This document shows, piece after piece, positions 34,206 through 47,415 of a stretch of 64,000 nt of DNA; positions within the stretch are counted from its first letter, which is position 1, and every line of letters starts with the position of its first letter. Both the position numbers and the translations under genes were made by a program. Location: positions 2,031,473-2,095,472 of the forward strand of contig NC_088775.1 in assembly GCF_954871325.1 (NCBI RefSeq). Direction: 5' to 3'. This stretch comes from Gordionus sp. m RMFG-2023 (lineage: Eukaryota; Nematomorpha; Gordioida; Chordodea; Parachordodidae). The notes under the pieces are model-generated. The model worked only from the letters and a program-made list of their open reading frames with translations, had not been told where the DNA came from and made no database searches.

Positions 34206-34861
34206 TAGTGTTCTTAAAATGTTCCTTTTGAGCCGATTTTTATAAACGGTTAACTCAATACTTCATCCCAAAAAATTACGCAATCCTGAAGATTTTGCTC
34301 ATAGAAGGAACAAAGGTCTTTACATATATTATCGAAATCTCGAGACTTTGGCAAATATTTTTCTGGCCAAAATATTGAGTTAGCCGTTTTAGACGGCTCA
34401 AAATGAGCCTTGTACGTAGCCAATATTCACTGAAACATTTAACAAAATGGAGATTGTTGTAGCAGTTAGTAAAAAGAAGAAATAAAATTTAATATAATAT
34501 AATATGCAAAATGTCAGCCATTTTTATGACATGAACAATTAATTTTCCTCGGGGAAAGAAGGAAGAAGGGGGGATCAGAAGACGCCAGCTGTGAAACAAA
34601 GAATATTGGGAGTTGAATTAATTTTTATGAATATGAAACATTTATAAATTATTTTGATGTGAAGATAAAGTAAATATGGTATAACATGAAATTTAACAAT
34701 GTGGTTGTCCTTAGCTGGTAACGTTTATTGTTGGTATTTATTTAATTATTAGAAAAAGGATTGTTTGGAATTGATAAGTTATATTTTTTTAAAGGGAAGG
34801 GTTGAGAGAGTAAAGGGTCATTCTTCTATAGAGATTATATCTTTAAACTATTAGTTGTTTG

Positions 34862-35003
34862 CAGAGTTGTTAGAGGATCTAGATATAAAAATGTGGTATC
34901 TGTATCTAGATAGATTTTTGATTAAATAATCTGTATCTAGATATTATTTTAGACTTTGTATCTGTATCTAGATCCATTTTAAAAGTATCTTCAAACAACT
35001 CTG
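34862..35003. mobile_element. 142-bp hAT-type MITE (family C), intact ends
   Basis: Perfect 8-bp duplication GTTGTTTG at 34854-34861 and 35004-35011. Ends are CAGAGTTGTTAGAGGATC and CTTCAAACAACTCTG. The interior is almost wholly ATCTAGATA-type palindromic words. A second, inverted copy lies at 1500-1647. Confidence 0.85.
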
Positions 35004-35019
35004 GTTGTTTGTCTAAATT

Positions 35020-35803
35020 AATTTATTTACATTTTTTTCCCCAGATTGTTTTAATATACGCTCAACTTTGTTTTTACAACAAATGAACGTAATTATAACA
35101 ACCCTATTGGGAAAATAATACTTTACATTATTTAATTATACTTGTATATCGAGAAATTAGTTATGGTAATCTATTGATTCCTAAATTATGGTGTATCATT
35201 TAAACAATTCTAAATTTTTGGTTATCATAATATGATATCAACTATTATAAATTAATTTTTTTTTTATAAAAATTTTAAAATTTTGTTCGTATAAAAACAA
35301 TATTCGATTAGAATAAATAAAATTCAAATCAAAAAAATATTTGAAATTTAATTTCCTAAATATTAATCCGCAAGCTGGCGTTTTATTATCATTTTTTAAA
35401 TAAAAAATTTTTATATTTATTATATATTTACAAATAATAATAGTATTTTAATTAATTATTTATTACGAAATAGGAAACTTCTTTCTATATCAATAGAAGT
35501 TGTAAGGAAATATTTTAATTTAGTATGGGTTCCAAGAACTGAATGAGCCAAAATTGTATCAGTGTTTAAGGAACATGAGTAGTGGATCAATCCATCTATC
35601 CGCTTAATTTTGATACGAACCGGATGAGTTATAAAAAAATACACATGTTTCCTTCACTAAATTTTGCTTCGGTTTAAAAATTATATTCCATTCCCTTACT
35701 CAATCATGATATTTCATCTACTAACGACATTATACAAGCGGCCATAATGATGAATTATACAACATGAGAAAACTTTTTATTGTTACATTCATAGTAGAGA
35801 TCT
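35020..35803. repeat. Family G repeat, inverted copy
   Basis: Carries the reverse complements of the family G blocks in reverse order, including ATTAATCCGCAAGCTGGCGT, GAACTGAATGAGCCAAAATT, GTAGTGGATCAATCCATCTA and AACATGAGAAAACTTTTTAT. It continues into GTAGAGATCTGCCAAAG, where the hAT element at 35812 inserted. The uninterrupted equivalent is at about 30955-31015. Confidence 0.7.
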
Positions 35804-35811
35804 GCCAAAGG

Positions 35812-38800
35812 TAGTATTGTTAATCGGCTTAGCTGAGTCGGCTCGAACAGAGCTGACCCAAGTTGTGGGTCGTTTGTTTCGACCTCGACCCGAGTTCAAG
35901 CCGAAAAAAACGACGTCGACTCAAAATATGGGTCATTTTTTTCGACTGAGATTTGAAGTATGGTAGTTTTTTTCGACTCAGACTTGAAGTTTATTTTTTA
36001 AGGCAAATGTGTAAAAATATATTTTGCAAACATGTTAAATTAAAGTTTCAGTGAAAATGTATCAAAGGAAAGTGACAATAGTCATAATCGTCATTTTGGA
36101 CTTTTTTCTATTTTTTTTTAGACTAATAATGGGTAGTAAACATGTTAAAAGTGAAGATGTACCCTAGGAAAGTGACAATTGTCATAATCGTCATTTTTGA
36201 ACTTTTTTGAAAAATGGGTAGTAAACATGTTAAATTCAAATTTCAGTGAAGATGTACCATAGGAAAGTGACAATTGTCATAATCGTTATTTTTGAATTTT
36301 TTTTAAGGCAAATGGGTAAAAATATATTTGTCATAATCGTCATTTTTGAACTTTTTTAAAAAATGGGTAGTAAACATGTTATATTCAAATTTCAGTGATG
36401 ATGTACCATAGGAAAGTGACAATTGTCATAATCGTTATTTTTGAACTTTTTTCAATTTTTTTAAGGCAAATGGGTAAAAATATATTTGACATAATAGTCA
36501 TTTTTTAACTTTTTTGAAAAATGGGTAGTAAACATGTTAAATTTAAATTTCAGTGAAGATGTACTATAGGAAAGTGACAATTGTCATAATCGTTATTTTT
36601 GAACTTTTTTCGAATTTTTTTAAGGCAAATGGGTAAAAATATATTTTGCAAACATGTAAATTAAAATTTCAGTGAAGATGTACTATAGAAAAGTGACAAT
36701 TGTCATAATCATCATTTTATAAACTTTTTTGAATTTTTTTAAGGCAAATGGGTAAAAATATATTTTGCAAACATGTAAATTAAAATTTCAGTGAAGATGT
36801 ACTATAAAAAACTTACAATTGTCATAATCATCATTTTAGAACTTTTTTGAATTTTTTTAAGGCAAATGGGTAAAAATATATTTTGTAAAAATGTTAAATT
36901 ACAATTTCAGTGAAGATGTACTATAGAAAAGTGACAATTATCATAATCGTCATTTTTGAATTTTTTTAAGGCAAATATGTAAAAATACATTTTGTAAACA
37001 TGTTAAATTCAAACAGTGAAGATGTACTATAGAAAAGTGACAATTGTCATAATCGTCATTTTTAAACTTCTTTTATTTTTTTTACACAAATGGGTAAAAA
37101 ATATATTTTGCAAACATGTTAAATTAATATTTCAGTGAAGATATACCATGAAAGTGACAATTGTCATAATCGTCATTTTTGATTTTTTTTAAGGCAAATG
37201 GGTAAAAATATGTTTTGTAAACATGTTAAATTAATATCAGTGAAAGTTTACTATATAAAAGTGACAATTGTTATAATCTTCATTTTTTAACTTTTTTGAA
37301 TTTTTTTAAGTCAAATGGGTAAAAATACATTTTGTAAACATGTTAAATTAAAATTTCAGTGAAGATGTACTATAGAAAAGTGACAATTGTCATAATCGTC
37401 ATTTTTAAACTTTTTTTTATTTTTTTACACAAATGGGTAAAAAATATATTTTGCAAACATGTTTTTGATATTTCAGTGAAGATATACCATAGGAAAGTGA
37501 CAATTGTCATAATCGTAATTTTTGAATTTTTTTAAGGCAAATGGGAAAAAATATGTTTTGCAAACACGTTAAATTAAAATTTCAGTGAAAATGTACCATA
37601 TGAATGTGACAATTTCATAAGCGTCATTTTTGAACTTTTTTGAATTTTTTTAAGGCAAATGGGTAAAAATATATTTTGTAAAAATGTTAAATTACAATTT
37701 CAGTGAAAATGTACTATAGAAAAGTGACAATTGTCATAATCGTCATTTTTGAATTTTTTTAAGGCAAATATGTAAAAATACATTTTGGTAAACATGTTAA
37801 ATTCAAACAGTGAAGATGTACTATAGAAAAGTGACAATTGTCATAATCGTCATTCTTAAACTTTTTTTATTTTTTTTACACAAATGGGTAAAAAATATAT
37901 TTTGCAAACATGTTAAATTAATATTTCAGTGAAGATATACCATAGAAGTGACAATTGTCATAATCGTCATTTTTGAATTTTTTTAAGGCAAATGTGTAAA
38001 AATGTTTTGTAAACATGTTAAATTAATATTTCAGTGAAAGTTTACTATATAAAAGTGACAATTGTTATAATCTTCATTTTTTAACTTTTTTGAATTTTTT
38101 TAAGGCAAATGGGTAAAAATATATTTTGTAAAAATGTTAAATTACAATTTCAGTGAAAATGTACTATAGAAAAGTGACAATTGTCATAATCGTCATTTTT
38201 GAATTTTTTTAAGGCAAATATGTAAAAATACATTTTGTAAACATGTTAAATTCAAACAGTGAAGATGTACTATAGAAAAGTGACAATTGTCATAATCGTC
38301 ATTTTTAAACTTTTTTTATTTTTTTACACAAATGGGTAAAAAATATATTTTGCAAACATGTTTTTGATATTTCAGTGAAGATATACCATAGGAAAGTGAC
38401 AATTGTCATAATCGTCATTTTTGAATTTTTTTAAGGCAAATGGGAAAAAATATGTTTTGCAAACACGTTAAATTAAAATTTCAGTGAAAATGTACCATAT
38501 GAATGTGACAATTTCATAAGCGTCATTTTTGAACTTTTTTGAATTTTTTTAAGGCAAATGGGTAAAAATATATTTTGTAAAAATGTTAAATTACAATTTC
38601 AGTGAAAATGTACTAGTGACAATTGTCATAATCATCATTTTTGAATTTTTTTAAGGCAAATGGGTAAAATACATTTTGTATGTTAAATTCAAATTTCAGT
38701 GAAGATGTACTATAGAAAAGTGACAATTGTCTTAATCGTCATTTTTAAACTTTTTTTATTTTTTTAACACAAATGGGTAAAAAATATATTTTGCAAACAT

Positions 38801-39564
38801 GTTAAATTAATATTTCAGTGAAGATATACCATGAAAGTGACAATTGTCATAATCGTCATTTTTAAATTTTTTTAAGGCAAATGGGTAAAAATATGTTTTG
38901 TAAACATGTTAAATTAATATTTCAGTGAAGATATACCAATAGGAAAGTGACAATTGTCATAATTATCATTTTAGAACTTTTTTGAATATTTTTAAGGCAA
39001 ATGGGTAAAAATATATTTTGCAAACACGTTAAATTAAAATTAGAGTGAGGATGTACTATAGAAAAGTGACAATTGTCATAATTATCATTTTAGAACTTTT
39101 TTGAATTTTTTTAAGGCAAATGGGTAAAAATATGATTTGCAAACATGTTAAATTAAAATTTCAGTGAAGATGTACTATAGGAAAGTGACAATTGTCATAA
39201 TCGTCATTTTTGAACTTTTTTAATTTTTTTAGGCAGGGTAAAAATATATTTTGCAAACATGTTAAATTAAAATTTCATTGAAGATGTACCATAGGAAAGT
39301 GACAATTATCATAATCGTCATTTTTGAACTTTTTTGAATTTTTAAGGCAAATGGGTAAATAAATATATTTTTTGTAAAAATGTTAAATTAAAATTTCAGT
39401 GAAGATGTACCATAGGAAAGTGACAATTGTCATAATCGTCATTTTTGAACCTTTTCCAATTTTTTTAAGGTAAATGGGTTTTCGGCTTGAACTCGGGTCG
39501 AGGTCGAAAAAAACGACCCGAACTTTGGGTCGAGGTCGCGACTCGCGGCGTTTTAACAACACTA
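35812..39564. mobile_element. 3.75-kb non-autonomous hAT-type element carrying a minisatellite
   Basis: Ends: TAGTATTGTTAATCGGCTTA on the left; on the right the complement begins TAGTGTTGTTAAAACGCC. Both continue into GTCGTTT...TCGACCTCGACCCGAGTTCAAGCCGAAAA, about 110 bp of imperfect terminal inverted repeat. The target duplication is GCCAAAGG / GCCAAAGT at 35804-35811 and 39565-39572. The uninserted sequence (ACTTTGGC, opposite strand) is kept in a paralogous repeat at 30967-30974. Nearly everything between the termini is tandem repeat; there is no transposase. Confidence 0.85.
35990..39475. repeat. Minisatellite, about 30 units of about 90-155 bp
   Basis: Typical unit: AAGGCAAATGGGTAAAAATA, TTTTGCAAACATGTTAAATT, TTTCAGTGAAGATGTACTAT, then AAAGTGACAATTGTCATAAT with CGTCATTTTTGAA. 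Each unit carries the palindrome TGACAATTGTCA. Multi-unit blocks repeat in the same order (compare 36890-37170, 37675-37960 and 38120-38380), so there is higher-order structure. It sits wholly inside the hAT-type element. Confidence 0.95.
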
Positions 39565-39770
39565 GCCAAAGTAGGAGGGTCGGGTTCCGGCCGGGCCTGA
39601 TATTTTTTAAAAAGCCGAGGGCCATGTAAATTTTTTAAAATATATTTCGATTTAACAATTTTATATTGAATTTTTTATGTAAAATAAAATTATTTTATTT
39701 TATTTACAGAACTAGACGCCATATAACACATGTCTTTTATTTTGACTAATTATAAAAATAATAATTCTAA

Positions 39771-40320
39771 AATTTTTAAAGTTACACTTGACGTACGTCC
39801 TAGGGAAGAGATAATGATTGGTATAAAAATATAATTTGTTTAATTTTGAATATTTAATTTTTTTTTTCTCTGCTATATCAACCGGATTAGAATTTAAATT
39901 TTTTGGAAAAGAAGATACGCATGTAAAGTCCGAAATCAAGGATTTCCCTAAAGACCAAGGCATGGAAGTTAAGCCATCTGGTCCTAGGCCATCATCTAAT
40001 GATAAATTAGTAGTCTCCAAGATGTTTGGTATTTGGGCCCTGGTAAGAGAACGGTTATTAGCTAAATTAATTGCTGCATGCCTTGCAAGTCTGCCTTGAC
40101 TATATATACAATTTAGACCATGTCTCCCTTTGGAGTCAACTATTATTTCACATTTAATGCATGTATATGGTTGAACTATGTTACATCCAAGTCGTACGGT
40201 TGATATAGCAGAGAGATAAAAATCGATTAAATATTCAAAATTAACAAATTATATTTTTATACCAATCGTTATCTCTTCCCTAAAACATATGTCAAGCGGA
40301 ACTTTAAAATTTTTGAAAAA
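39771..40320. mobile_element. Foldback repeat with arms of about 115 bp
   Basis: 39771-39884 (CTAGGGAAGAGATAATGATT, GGTATAAAAATATAATTTGT, TCTCTGCTATATCAACCG) pairs with 40198-40320 in inverse orientation, with few mismatches. Words of the arm (CTTGACATATCTCAAAGGGA) recur at 29390-29410 and 34045-34065. The 310-bp centre has open frames on both strands, but I recognise no protein and do not call one. Confidence 0.7.
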
Positions 40321-40693
40321 TATAGGCGACAAGATAAGAGCTTTTACATCAGAACCTAAATAATATTATTTTTTATAATTTTTTTTAAATATAATTATTC
40401 TTGTTTTTTGGGAACTTGTAGTCCCACCTCCGTTTTTATAGAATAAGGTTTTATTTTATTTTTATTTGATATGTTAATTTTCATATAATTTTATTTGATA
40501 GATTATAACATTATTGTTATACATATAAAATTAAAAAAAATTATAATTAATTTCTATATTTAAAATCGAGCAGTATTTTGTAAGAAACTTATTTTATAGC
40601 TTATTCATGGTAACTTATTTTCTTTAACTTATTTATTCAAATTTTTTAATAATAAAAATAATATAATTCAACATCCTAGAACAACCTTTTGAA

Positions 40694-42989
40694 TCCCGGA
40701 AAAAAACCCCTGGAAAAAAAACCCCGGAAAATAAACCCCCAGGAAAAAAAACCCTCGAAAAATAAACCCCCAGGAAAATAAAAAGCCATGAAAAAAATCC
40801 CCAAGAATTTTTTTTCATTTTATAGAATTTACTTAAGACCTAATAATATAGGTATATTTTTATTTGGCCTACTCTCCATAAAAAAATGCTTAAATAAGAA
40901 AAACTGATTGTTTAAATTGGTACTGGGAAAAAATGCCTCAGTAAAATAACTATGTATTGTAAAAAAAAATTTGCTATAGTAAAAATACAATACCATCTTT
41001 AAATATGATATTAAATAGACTAAATTTGATAAAACTTAGAAATAAGAAATGTTTATTTAATTGGTAAATCATGATTATGTATATACAAATTTTATAATTT
41101 ATAATAATAATTATATGGGTTGACATCGAATATTGAAGGAAATCGCTCTTATAAAATCTGGACGGCTTCGCACCCCATCACGGTATTCTTGGCAAAGTTT
41201 CTTTAGCCAAATCTGGTTGTTAGAACTCTGCAATTTTGTTTTCGATGTCCAACCACCTACGCGCCATCTTTCAAGTTTGGTTTCATCAACAGCCACCTCG
41301 CATTTCATTTTTTTAATGAGTACCCAGATTGCCAGAAACGATGATTCCAACCGTCGCATTGATTATTTGTTCGTTCTTCATCTGAGAGAGTGCTCTGATT
41401 CACGTTCCAGGTTTCTGGTGGAAATCGAGGCTCAATTCGACGTGTTTGGGATTGAGAATTGCTTCTTATGACCTCCCTTGATACTCCATTGACATAATTT
41501 TTATCGAAATAATCAGAATATCCTTACCATTGCTCGGAGTAACCGATCTCAGGAATGTCATTGCATTGCCAAATATCACATAACGGAACGAATGCTTAGC
41601 CGTCCATCATGCACAAAAAAACTTAGTGTTTCATCGGTTCTGTATTCGCTTTTCAGACCCACCTTCTGAATTTTTCTATGGGTACTTTGACACAAATGGT
41701 AAAAACATCCTCTAATTACGATGTGATCCCATAATTGAAAAAATAAATATAAATTATTAAACATATTAATAATCATAACCAATGATACTCTTAACCGCGG
41801 TCATAGCAGACTTTTCGAAATCCATGTATATATATAATGGATCAGGAAATAAATCCCTTTCCTGACATTTAGACATTATTGTTTGAAATATTATTTCATA
41901 AGTACTTTGAGTTTTTTTCTGGAGTACACAATAAACCGCTGTGATAAAAATATTGTTTATTGCTACTCTAATCACATATAATTGTAGAAAATTTTTTGGG
42001 GACATGGCAAAATTACCATCTATATACCACTCTGTCCTATTAGTTATTAGATTCAAGGAATCATCTGTTGCGAACATTATTATGAGTTCTTCAGCTTGTG
42101 GGCCATTATCAAATAATAAAAATCGTTTTGAGTTCTGGGAGCCACAATTTGCCCAATCACCTATAATATTTAAATTTTTATGAAAATATAATTATATTTA
42201 AAGTAATACCTTCAATAACTAGGTCTTCCAAATTCTCAAGATTTGAAGGGTGTTGCATTGCTTTGTGATTCCTTAGAGTTCTTTTTATAGAATCTTCCAA
42301 TAACATATGCGACTGAACTCTTTGGTCTAATTTTACAATTTCCTCTGCATAAATTTGAAGAGGTTTTGCCAGAGTCTGCACATCGCTTCTTCATGTTAGC
42401 AATGGATTTCATTGCTACTAGTCCATCAATATTTGATGGATGATTATGAGCTGTATCAAGAACCGGGTCTTGATTATCGAGTGTTAAAAAAATTATTGCT
42501 CGGCATTTAAAAGAAGAATACTTTGAGCAGCGCCATCTAATCTTGTTTGAGAATTTTTTATGTATGGTATAAGAATAACCTTCAAATATGAGCTTTCCAG
42601 GATGAATAAGATCCATTAAATTTTTTTTATAAAATATAAATTTTATGAATAAAATATTTTTGTAAATTTAATTTTTATTTTTGTCTTTATATACGGCATA
42701 AAGATCCAAATTATTATTGTTATTTTATAAATAAATACCAATTATAGCGTTTTTAATTGATAAACAATTTTTATTCTTTTGATTAAAAATACATTTTAAA
42801 ACATTATGATCATAATACATTTTAACATCTGTTCATTTAACTAGTTGCTGAACAATATTATTTTTAACAAATTATTAACTTGCAATTGTCTAAATACCAA
42901 TTCAATATAAATTATTGCTAGATTATACTTAAATATGAGAGTGTATAAAAATAATCCCAAGGGGTTTTTTCCCAGGGGTTTTATTTCCT
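40694..42989 (-). mobile_element. MULE-type DNA transposon with degraded FLYWCH transposase
   Basis: A 2.3-kb element whose two ends are inverted arrays of CCCCNGGAAAAA subrepeats (left 40694-40800, right 42955-42989). Between them on the minus strand lies a FLYWCH/MULE transposase. The same termini bound the 26907-27495 derivative. No target duplication was recognised, so the outer limits are approximate. Confidence 0.75.
41111..42616 (-). pseudogene. FLYWCH zinc-finger / MULE transposase, degraded
   Basis: 42616-42400 encodes a FLYWCH-type finger (GKLIFEGYSYTIHKK, RWRCSKYSSFKCRA, HNHPSN). The reading then shifts frame near 42380 into KPLQIYAEEIVKLDQRVQSH and ENLEDLVIEG. A likely intron follows (donor GTATTACTT near 42211, acceptor ATTATAG), leading to FLLFDNGPQAEELIIMFATD and then EWYIDGNFAMSPKNFLQLYV with YIYMDFEKSAMTAVKS, the MULE transposase core (DG and D-E motif area). 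RGCFYHLCQSTHRKIQK and RRIEPRFPPETWNV follow in other frames. Frame breaks in the FLYWCH linker and between the later blocks indicate a pseudogene, though one of the breaks may be an intron I could not resolve. The closest relatives by pattern are the FLYWCH-MULE transposases common in invertebrates. Confidence 0.75.
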
Positions 42990-43084
42990 ATTACCCCTTT
43001 TTTTATAACAAATATTATTCATTTATTTATATTAAAAACTATATAATGATATTTGGTAAATAAAATTTCAATCAAATAATATTT

Positions 43085-43260
43085 TAAACTTAATGAATAT
43101 TAATCCGCAAGCAGGCGTTTTATTCTTATTATAGTAAAAAAAAATTTATATTTATTATTTATTTACAAATAATAATTATTTAAATTAACAAAAAAAATAG
43201 GATATCTCTTTCTAAATCCAAAGGAATTAGCACAAAATATTTTACATTTAGTAATAAATT
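43085..43260. repeat. Family G repeat fragment, inverted
   Basis: Contains GAATATTAATCCGCAAGCAG and GCGTTTTATT, the reverse complement of the family G block, just to the right of the MULE. Confidence 0.65.
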
Positions 43261-44480
43261 AAAATCTTTAATTACTCAATTTTTGAAATTAATTCAATGA
43301 CTACTTTTTTTGAAGATATAAAAACAAGATAAAATAAATATTTTTTGAGAAAAAAGATAAAACAGCATTTATATATTCTGTGAGACAACTGATAACGTTG
43401 ATAGTGTCAAAACGTTAGATAATAGTGATAATACATTTGAAGATCTAATTATATTCAATAGTCCTGCATAAATTAAACTTGGTAAATGGTAATTTTTAAT
43501 ATCTAACAAAGTAAATTATTTATATGGAAGAATATATATCCTCTCTTGAATCTCATAAGTTCTTATAAATGCTCTAAGAGAAAAGGGAATGTCATTTGTA
43601 ATTTAGATTTATTATTAGATTTATGAAAATATTTAAAAAATATGTTTAAAAATCTACTAAAATTAGGAGAAAGAAAAAATTAAAATAGTCAGATTTAAAA
43701 ATCATTTAATATGATAAATATTTAACTAATCTAATTTTTAATGTTATTTTACAATTATACTCGTTAATTATATATAAATTAAATTATTTTCTATATATTT
43801 TTATGATTTCTAATAAAATTCTTAAATTTGTATACAATATTTGCTATATTTTTATATAATTTTTTTTAGTGACATATTCCTACATATATATTTTATAATG
43901 AGTTTAGACTTATATTAAAGGTAGATTTAATTTTATTAAAATATTTCTACATTATTATAAAATCCAAATAAGGTAAAATTTATTATAATAAAAATATATA
44001 TTTAAAATAATATAAAAAACCTTTATAATTGGTTGGCAGCATATTATTATTTTGAAATATTTAAATTAAAAAATATAATTTATAAATAAAACAATCTTTT
44101 AAAAATATATATAAAATACATAATATGGTAAAATTTCATTTATAGAAAATATAATATTTATATAATAAAGAATTATTCTATAAATAAAGGGCAACTCACA
44201 GAGATTCCACTTTTCAAAATTCTTTGCTATCCTATCAAAGTCAGTGAGAGTAAGAGGTGGCATATGGATACTTACTTTTTGGATTGTTGAAATCACCATT
44301 TTGGAGGAATAGGCCAAACTAGAATAGTTACAGCCAGTTGCTTAAACACCTAGATAAAAAAAATTTATTCAACTAAATAAAGAATAAGACATGAGTTTTT
44401 CTTTAATGTTTATAGGATATTTGATAAAACTTGTTGCTGTTGTGTAAAAAACTGATTTTACATGTTTAACTATGTAATGA
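43261..44480. other. AT-rich non-coding interval
   Basis: No gene or clear repeat is visible across more than 1 kb of very AT-rich sequence. A short open frame at 44099-44317 on the minus strand has no recognisable domain and is not called. Confidence 0.35.
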
Positions 44481-44879
44481 AAAGTTTCCGGTGTAACTAA
44501 ACTGAGAATTAACAGGTAAACTGAGAATTGACAGGTAAACTGAGAATTGACAGGTGTAAAATTTAATTTTGTTTTATTGCCTATCAATTATTTTTAAATA
44601 TATAAATAAAATGTTTTTAAAGTAAAAATCAAATCTATCCAAAATTAAAATTATTTAAATATATAAATTAGAATATAGAAGATATTGCAGTCCATAAATT
44701 TATAATATGTATAGAATAGATCTATTATATAGAAAATATAACACAAATAATATATTTTGTATATCATAAAAAATATTCCGCTAGATGGCGTAATTTATTA
44801 AAATTTTTGTTTTTAATTAAAAATAATATGAATTATAGGAGCATAATTCTACGCTCTGGATTAATTGATTTTGTACCGA

Positions 44880-46345
44880 CTTATATAAACATAAAATGAA
44901 AAAAATTTTAAGTTTCCATCATTATTTTTGGAGTTATGATGTGGATTCTCAGTTTAGTCAATTTTTTAATTTTTTTTTTAGATTTTTGGGATTTTAAAAA
45001 TATTTTATTTTTTTAACTCATTTGGTGTAAACTAACTTATATTAACATAAAATGAAAAAAAATTTTTAAGTTTCCATCATTATTTTTGGAGTTATGATGT
45101 GGATTCTCAGTTTAGTCAATTTTTTAATTTTTTTTTAGATTTTTGGGATTTTAAAAATATTTTATTTTTTTTGACTCATTTGGTGTAAACTAACTTATAT
45201 TAACATAAAATGAAAAAAATTTTAAGTTTCCATCATTATTTTTGGAGTTATGATGTGGATTCTCAGTTTAGTCAATTTTTTAATTTTTTTTTAGATTTTT
45301 AAGATTTTAAAAATATTTTATTTTTTTGACTCATTTGGTGTAAACTAACTTATATTAATATATAATGAAAAAATTTTTAGTTTCCATCATTATATTTGGA
45401 GTTATGATGTGGATTCTCAGTTTAGTCAATTTTTTAATTTTTTTTTAGATTTTTGGGATTTTAAAAATATTTTATTTTTTTAACTCATTTGGTGTAAACT
45501 AACTTATATTAACATAAAATGAAAAAATTTTTAAGTTTCCATCATTATTTTTGGAGTTATGATTGTGGATTCTCAGTTTAGTCAATTTTTTAATTTTTTT
45601 TAGATTTTTGGGATTTTAAAAATATTTTATTTTTTTTTGACTCATTTGGTGTAAACTAACTTATATTAACATAAAATGAAAAAAATTTTAAGTTTCCATC
45701 ATTATTTTTGGAGTTCTGATGTGGATTCTCAGTTTAGTCAATTTTTTAATTTTTTTTTAGATTTTTGGGATTTTAAAAATATTTTATTTTTTTTGACTCA
45801 TTTGGTGTAAACTAACTTATATTAACATAAAATGAAAAAATTTTTAAGTTTCCATTATTATTTTTGGAGTTATGATGTGGATTCTCAGTTTAGTCAATTT
45901 TTTAATTTTTTTTATAGATTTTTGGGATTTTAAAAATATTTTATTTTTTTAACTCATTTGGTGTAAACTAACTTATATTAACATAAAATGAAAAAATTTT
46001 TAAGTTTCCATCATTATTTTTGGAGTTATGATGTGGATTCTCAGTTTAGTCAATTTTTTAATTTTTTTTTTAGATTTTTGGGATTTTAAAAATATTTTAT
46101 TTTTTTTGACTCATTTGGTGTAAACTAACTTATATTAACATAAAATGAAAAAATTTTTAAGTTTCCATCATTATTTTTGGAGTTATGATGTGGATTCTCA
46201 GTTTAGTCAATTTTTTAATTTTTTTTATAGATTTTTGGGATTTTAAAAATATTTTATTTTTTTGACTCATTTGATGTAAACTAACTTATATTAACATAAA
46301 ATGAAAAAATTTTTAAGTTTCCATCATTATTTTTGGAGTTATGAC
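44880..46345. repeat. Tandem array of about 155-bp units, nine copies plus a partial
   Basis: Unit: GTGGATTCTCAGTTTAGTCA, TTTTTAGATTTTTGGGATTT, ACTCATTTGGTGTAAACTAA, ATTAACATAAAATG, TTTCCATCATTATTTTTGGA. Copies are nearly identical, implying recent expansion or homogenisation. Each unit ends with the TCTCAGTTTAGT word, which also forms the element's terminus. Confidence 0.95.
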
Positions 46346-46384
46346 ATATATTGTAAAACTAGTTTACTTCAATTAAAATTTATA

Positions 46385-46622
46385 GGCCCTTAAAAGGGCC
46401 GTTGGGTATTGGTCTTAAAAAAGACTGTTGGGTGTTGATCTTAAAAAAGACTGTTGGGTATTGGTCTTAAAAAAACTGTTAGGTGTTGGTCTTAAAAAAG
46501 ACTGTTGGGCATTGGTCTTAAAAAAACTGTTGGGTGTTGGTCTTAAAAAACACTGTTGGGCATTGGTCTTGGTCTTAAAAAAGATAGCTGGGTATTGGTC
46601 TTAAAAAAGACCGTTGGGTATT
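46385..46622. repeat. Tandem array of about 26-bp units
   Basis: About nine copies of GGTCTTAAAAAAGACTGTTG then GGTATT. Each unit contains the small palindrome GTCTTAAAAAAGAC, so the array can form serial stem-loops. Confidence 0.9.
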
Positions 46623-47193
46623 TATGTCATAAATAATCTAACAATCGTTTTAATAAAAGACTAAGGCAACGAATTTTTTTCTTATTCACTCATTTTTTTC
46701 TTATTTATTCATTTTTTTATTATTTTGTATCTCTATAAATTTATATACAAAGTGTCGAACAATTCATTTTTTCTTCATACCTTCAAATGTTTTTGTATGA
46801 ATCTTCCGGTCAAATTTAATTATTAATTTAGTTTAGATTAAACGACTTACATAATTATGTTGCACACCTGTGGTTATTAAATAAATTTAGTTGATAAATT
46901 AAACGTAAGTAGGACTTCAAGTTCAAATTTCAAAGTTTTAAAAAGATAATTATTTTTATAAAATTAGTAAATATGTAATGTATATTACATAAAACGGTAC
47001 TCGAAATATATTACATAATATTTTATTCACCATTGTAAAAATGTTGTTTACAGTTATGGAAAGGTTAATATATTATATTATTATAATTATTTATGTCAAT
47101 AGAATATATATAAAGGTAAAAAAAACTATTATTTATTCATATATAAATTCTCAAATACAAAGTAAAAAATTTTTTTAATATTACAATTTATAT

Positions 47194-47415
47194 AAGAGAC
47201 CTGCAGGCCAGGCCCTAAGCCCGGCCCAGGTACCAGGGCCGGACAGTATTTTAAATTTTTAAAATATACCATAGACGAGCTGGCCTGAGCAGGGCCTTAT
47301 ATTCTTAAACCCAGGCCGGGCCGTAAAATTTTTGGAAAAAAAATTCTAACCGGGTACTAAAATTTTTTAATCTGGATTGTGTGGGCCGTACAAATGGTCC
47401 CTCTGCAGGTCTCTG
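47194..47415. mobile_element. 222-bp GC-rich hAT-type MITE (family D), whole copy
   Basis: 8-bp duplication ATTTATAT at 47186-47193 and 47416-47423. Ends AAGAGACCTGCAGG and CCTGCAGGTCTCTG. The interior is rich in GGCCCGGCC words, standing out from the AT-rich surroundings. It inserted at the left edge of the 47.4-48.15 kb tandem array. Fragments of the family occur at 2170-2215 and 19950-20290. Confidence 0.8.

Noticed and set aside
35990-39475. CRISPR-like array because of regularly spaced palindromic units
   Set aside because: The whole unit is repeated, spacers are not unique, unit length varies, and the context is a eukaryotic transposon.
39836-40099. 87-aa open frame with a plausible composition
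   Set aside because: It lies in the centre of a foldback repeat, has a competing antisense frame of similar length, and matches no family I know.
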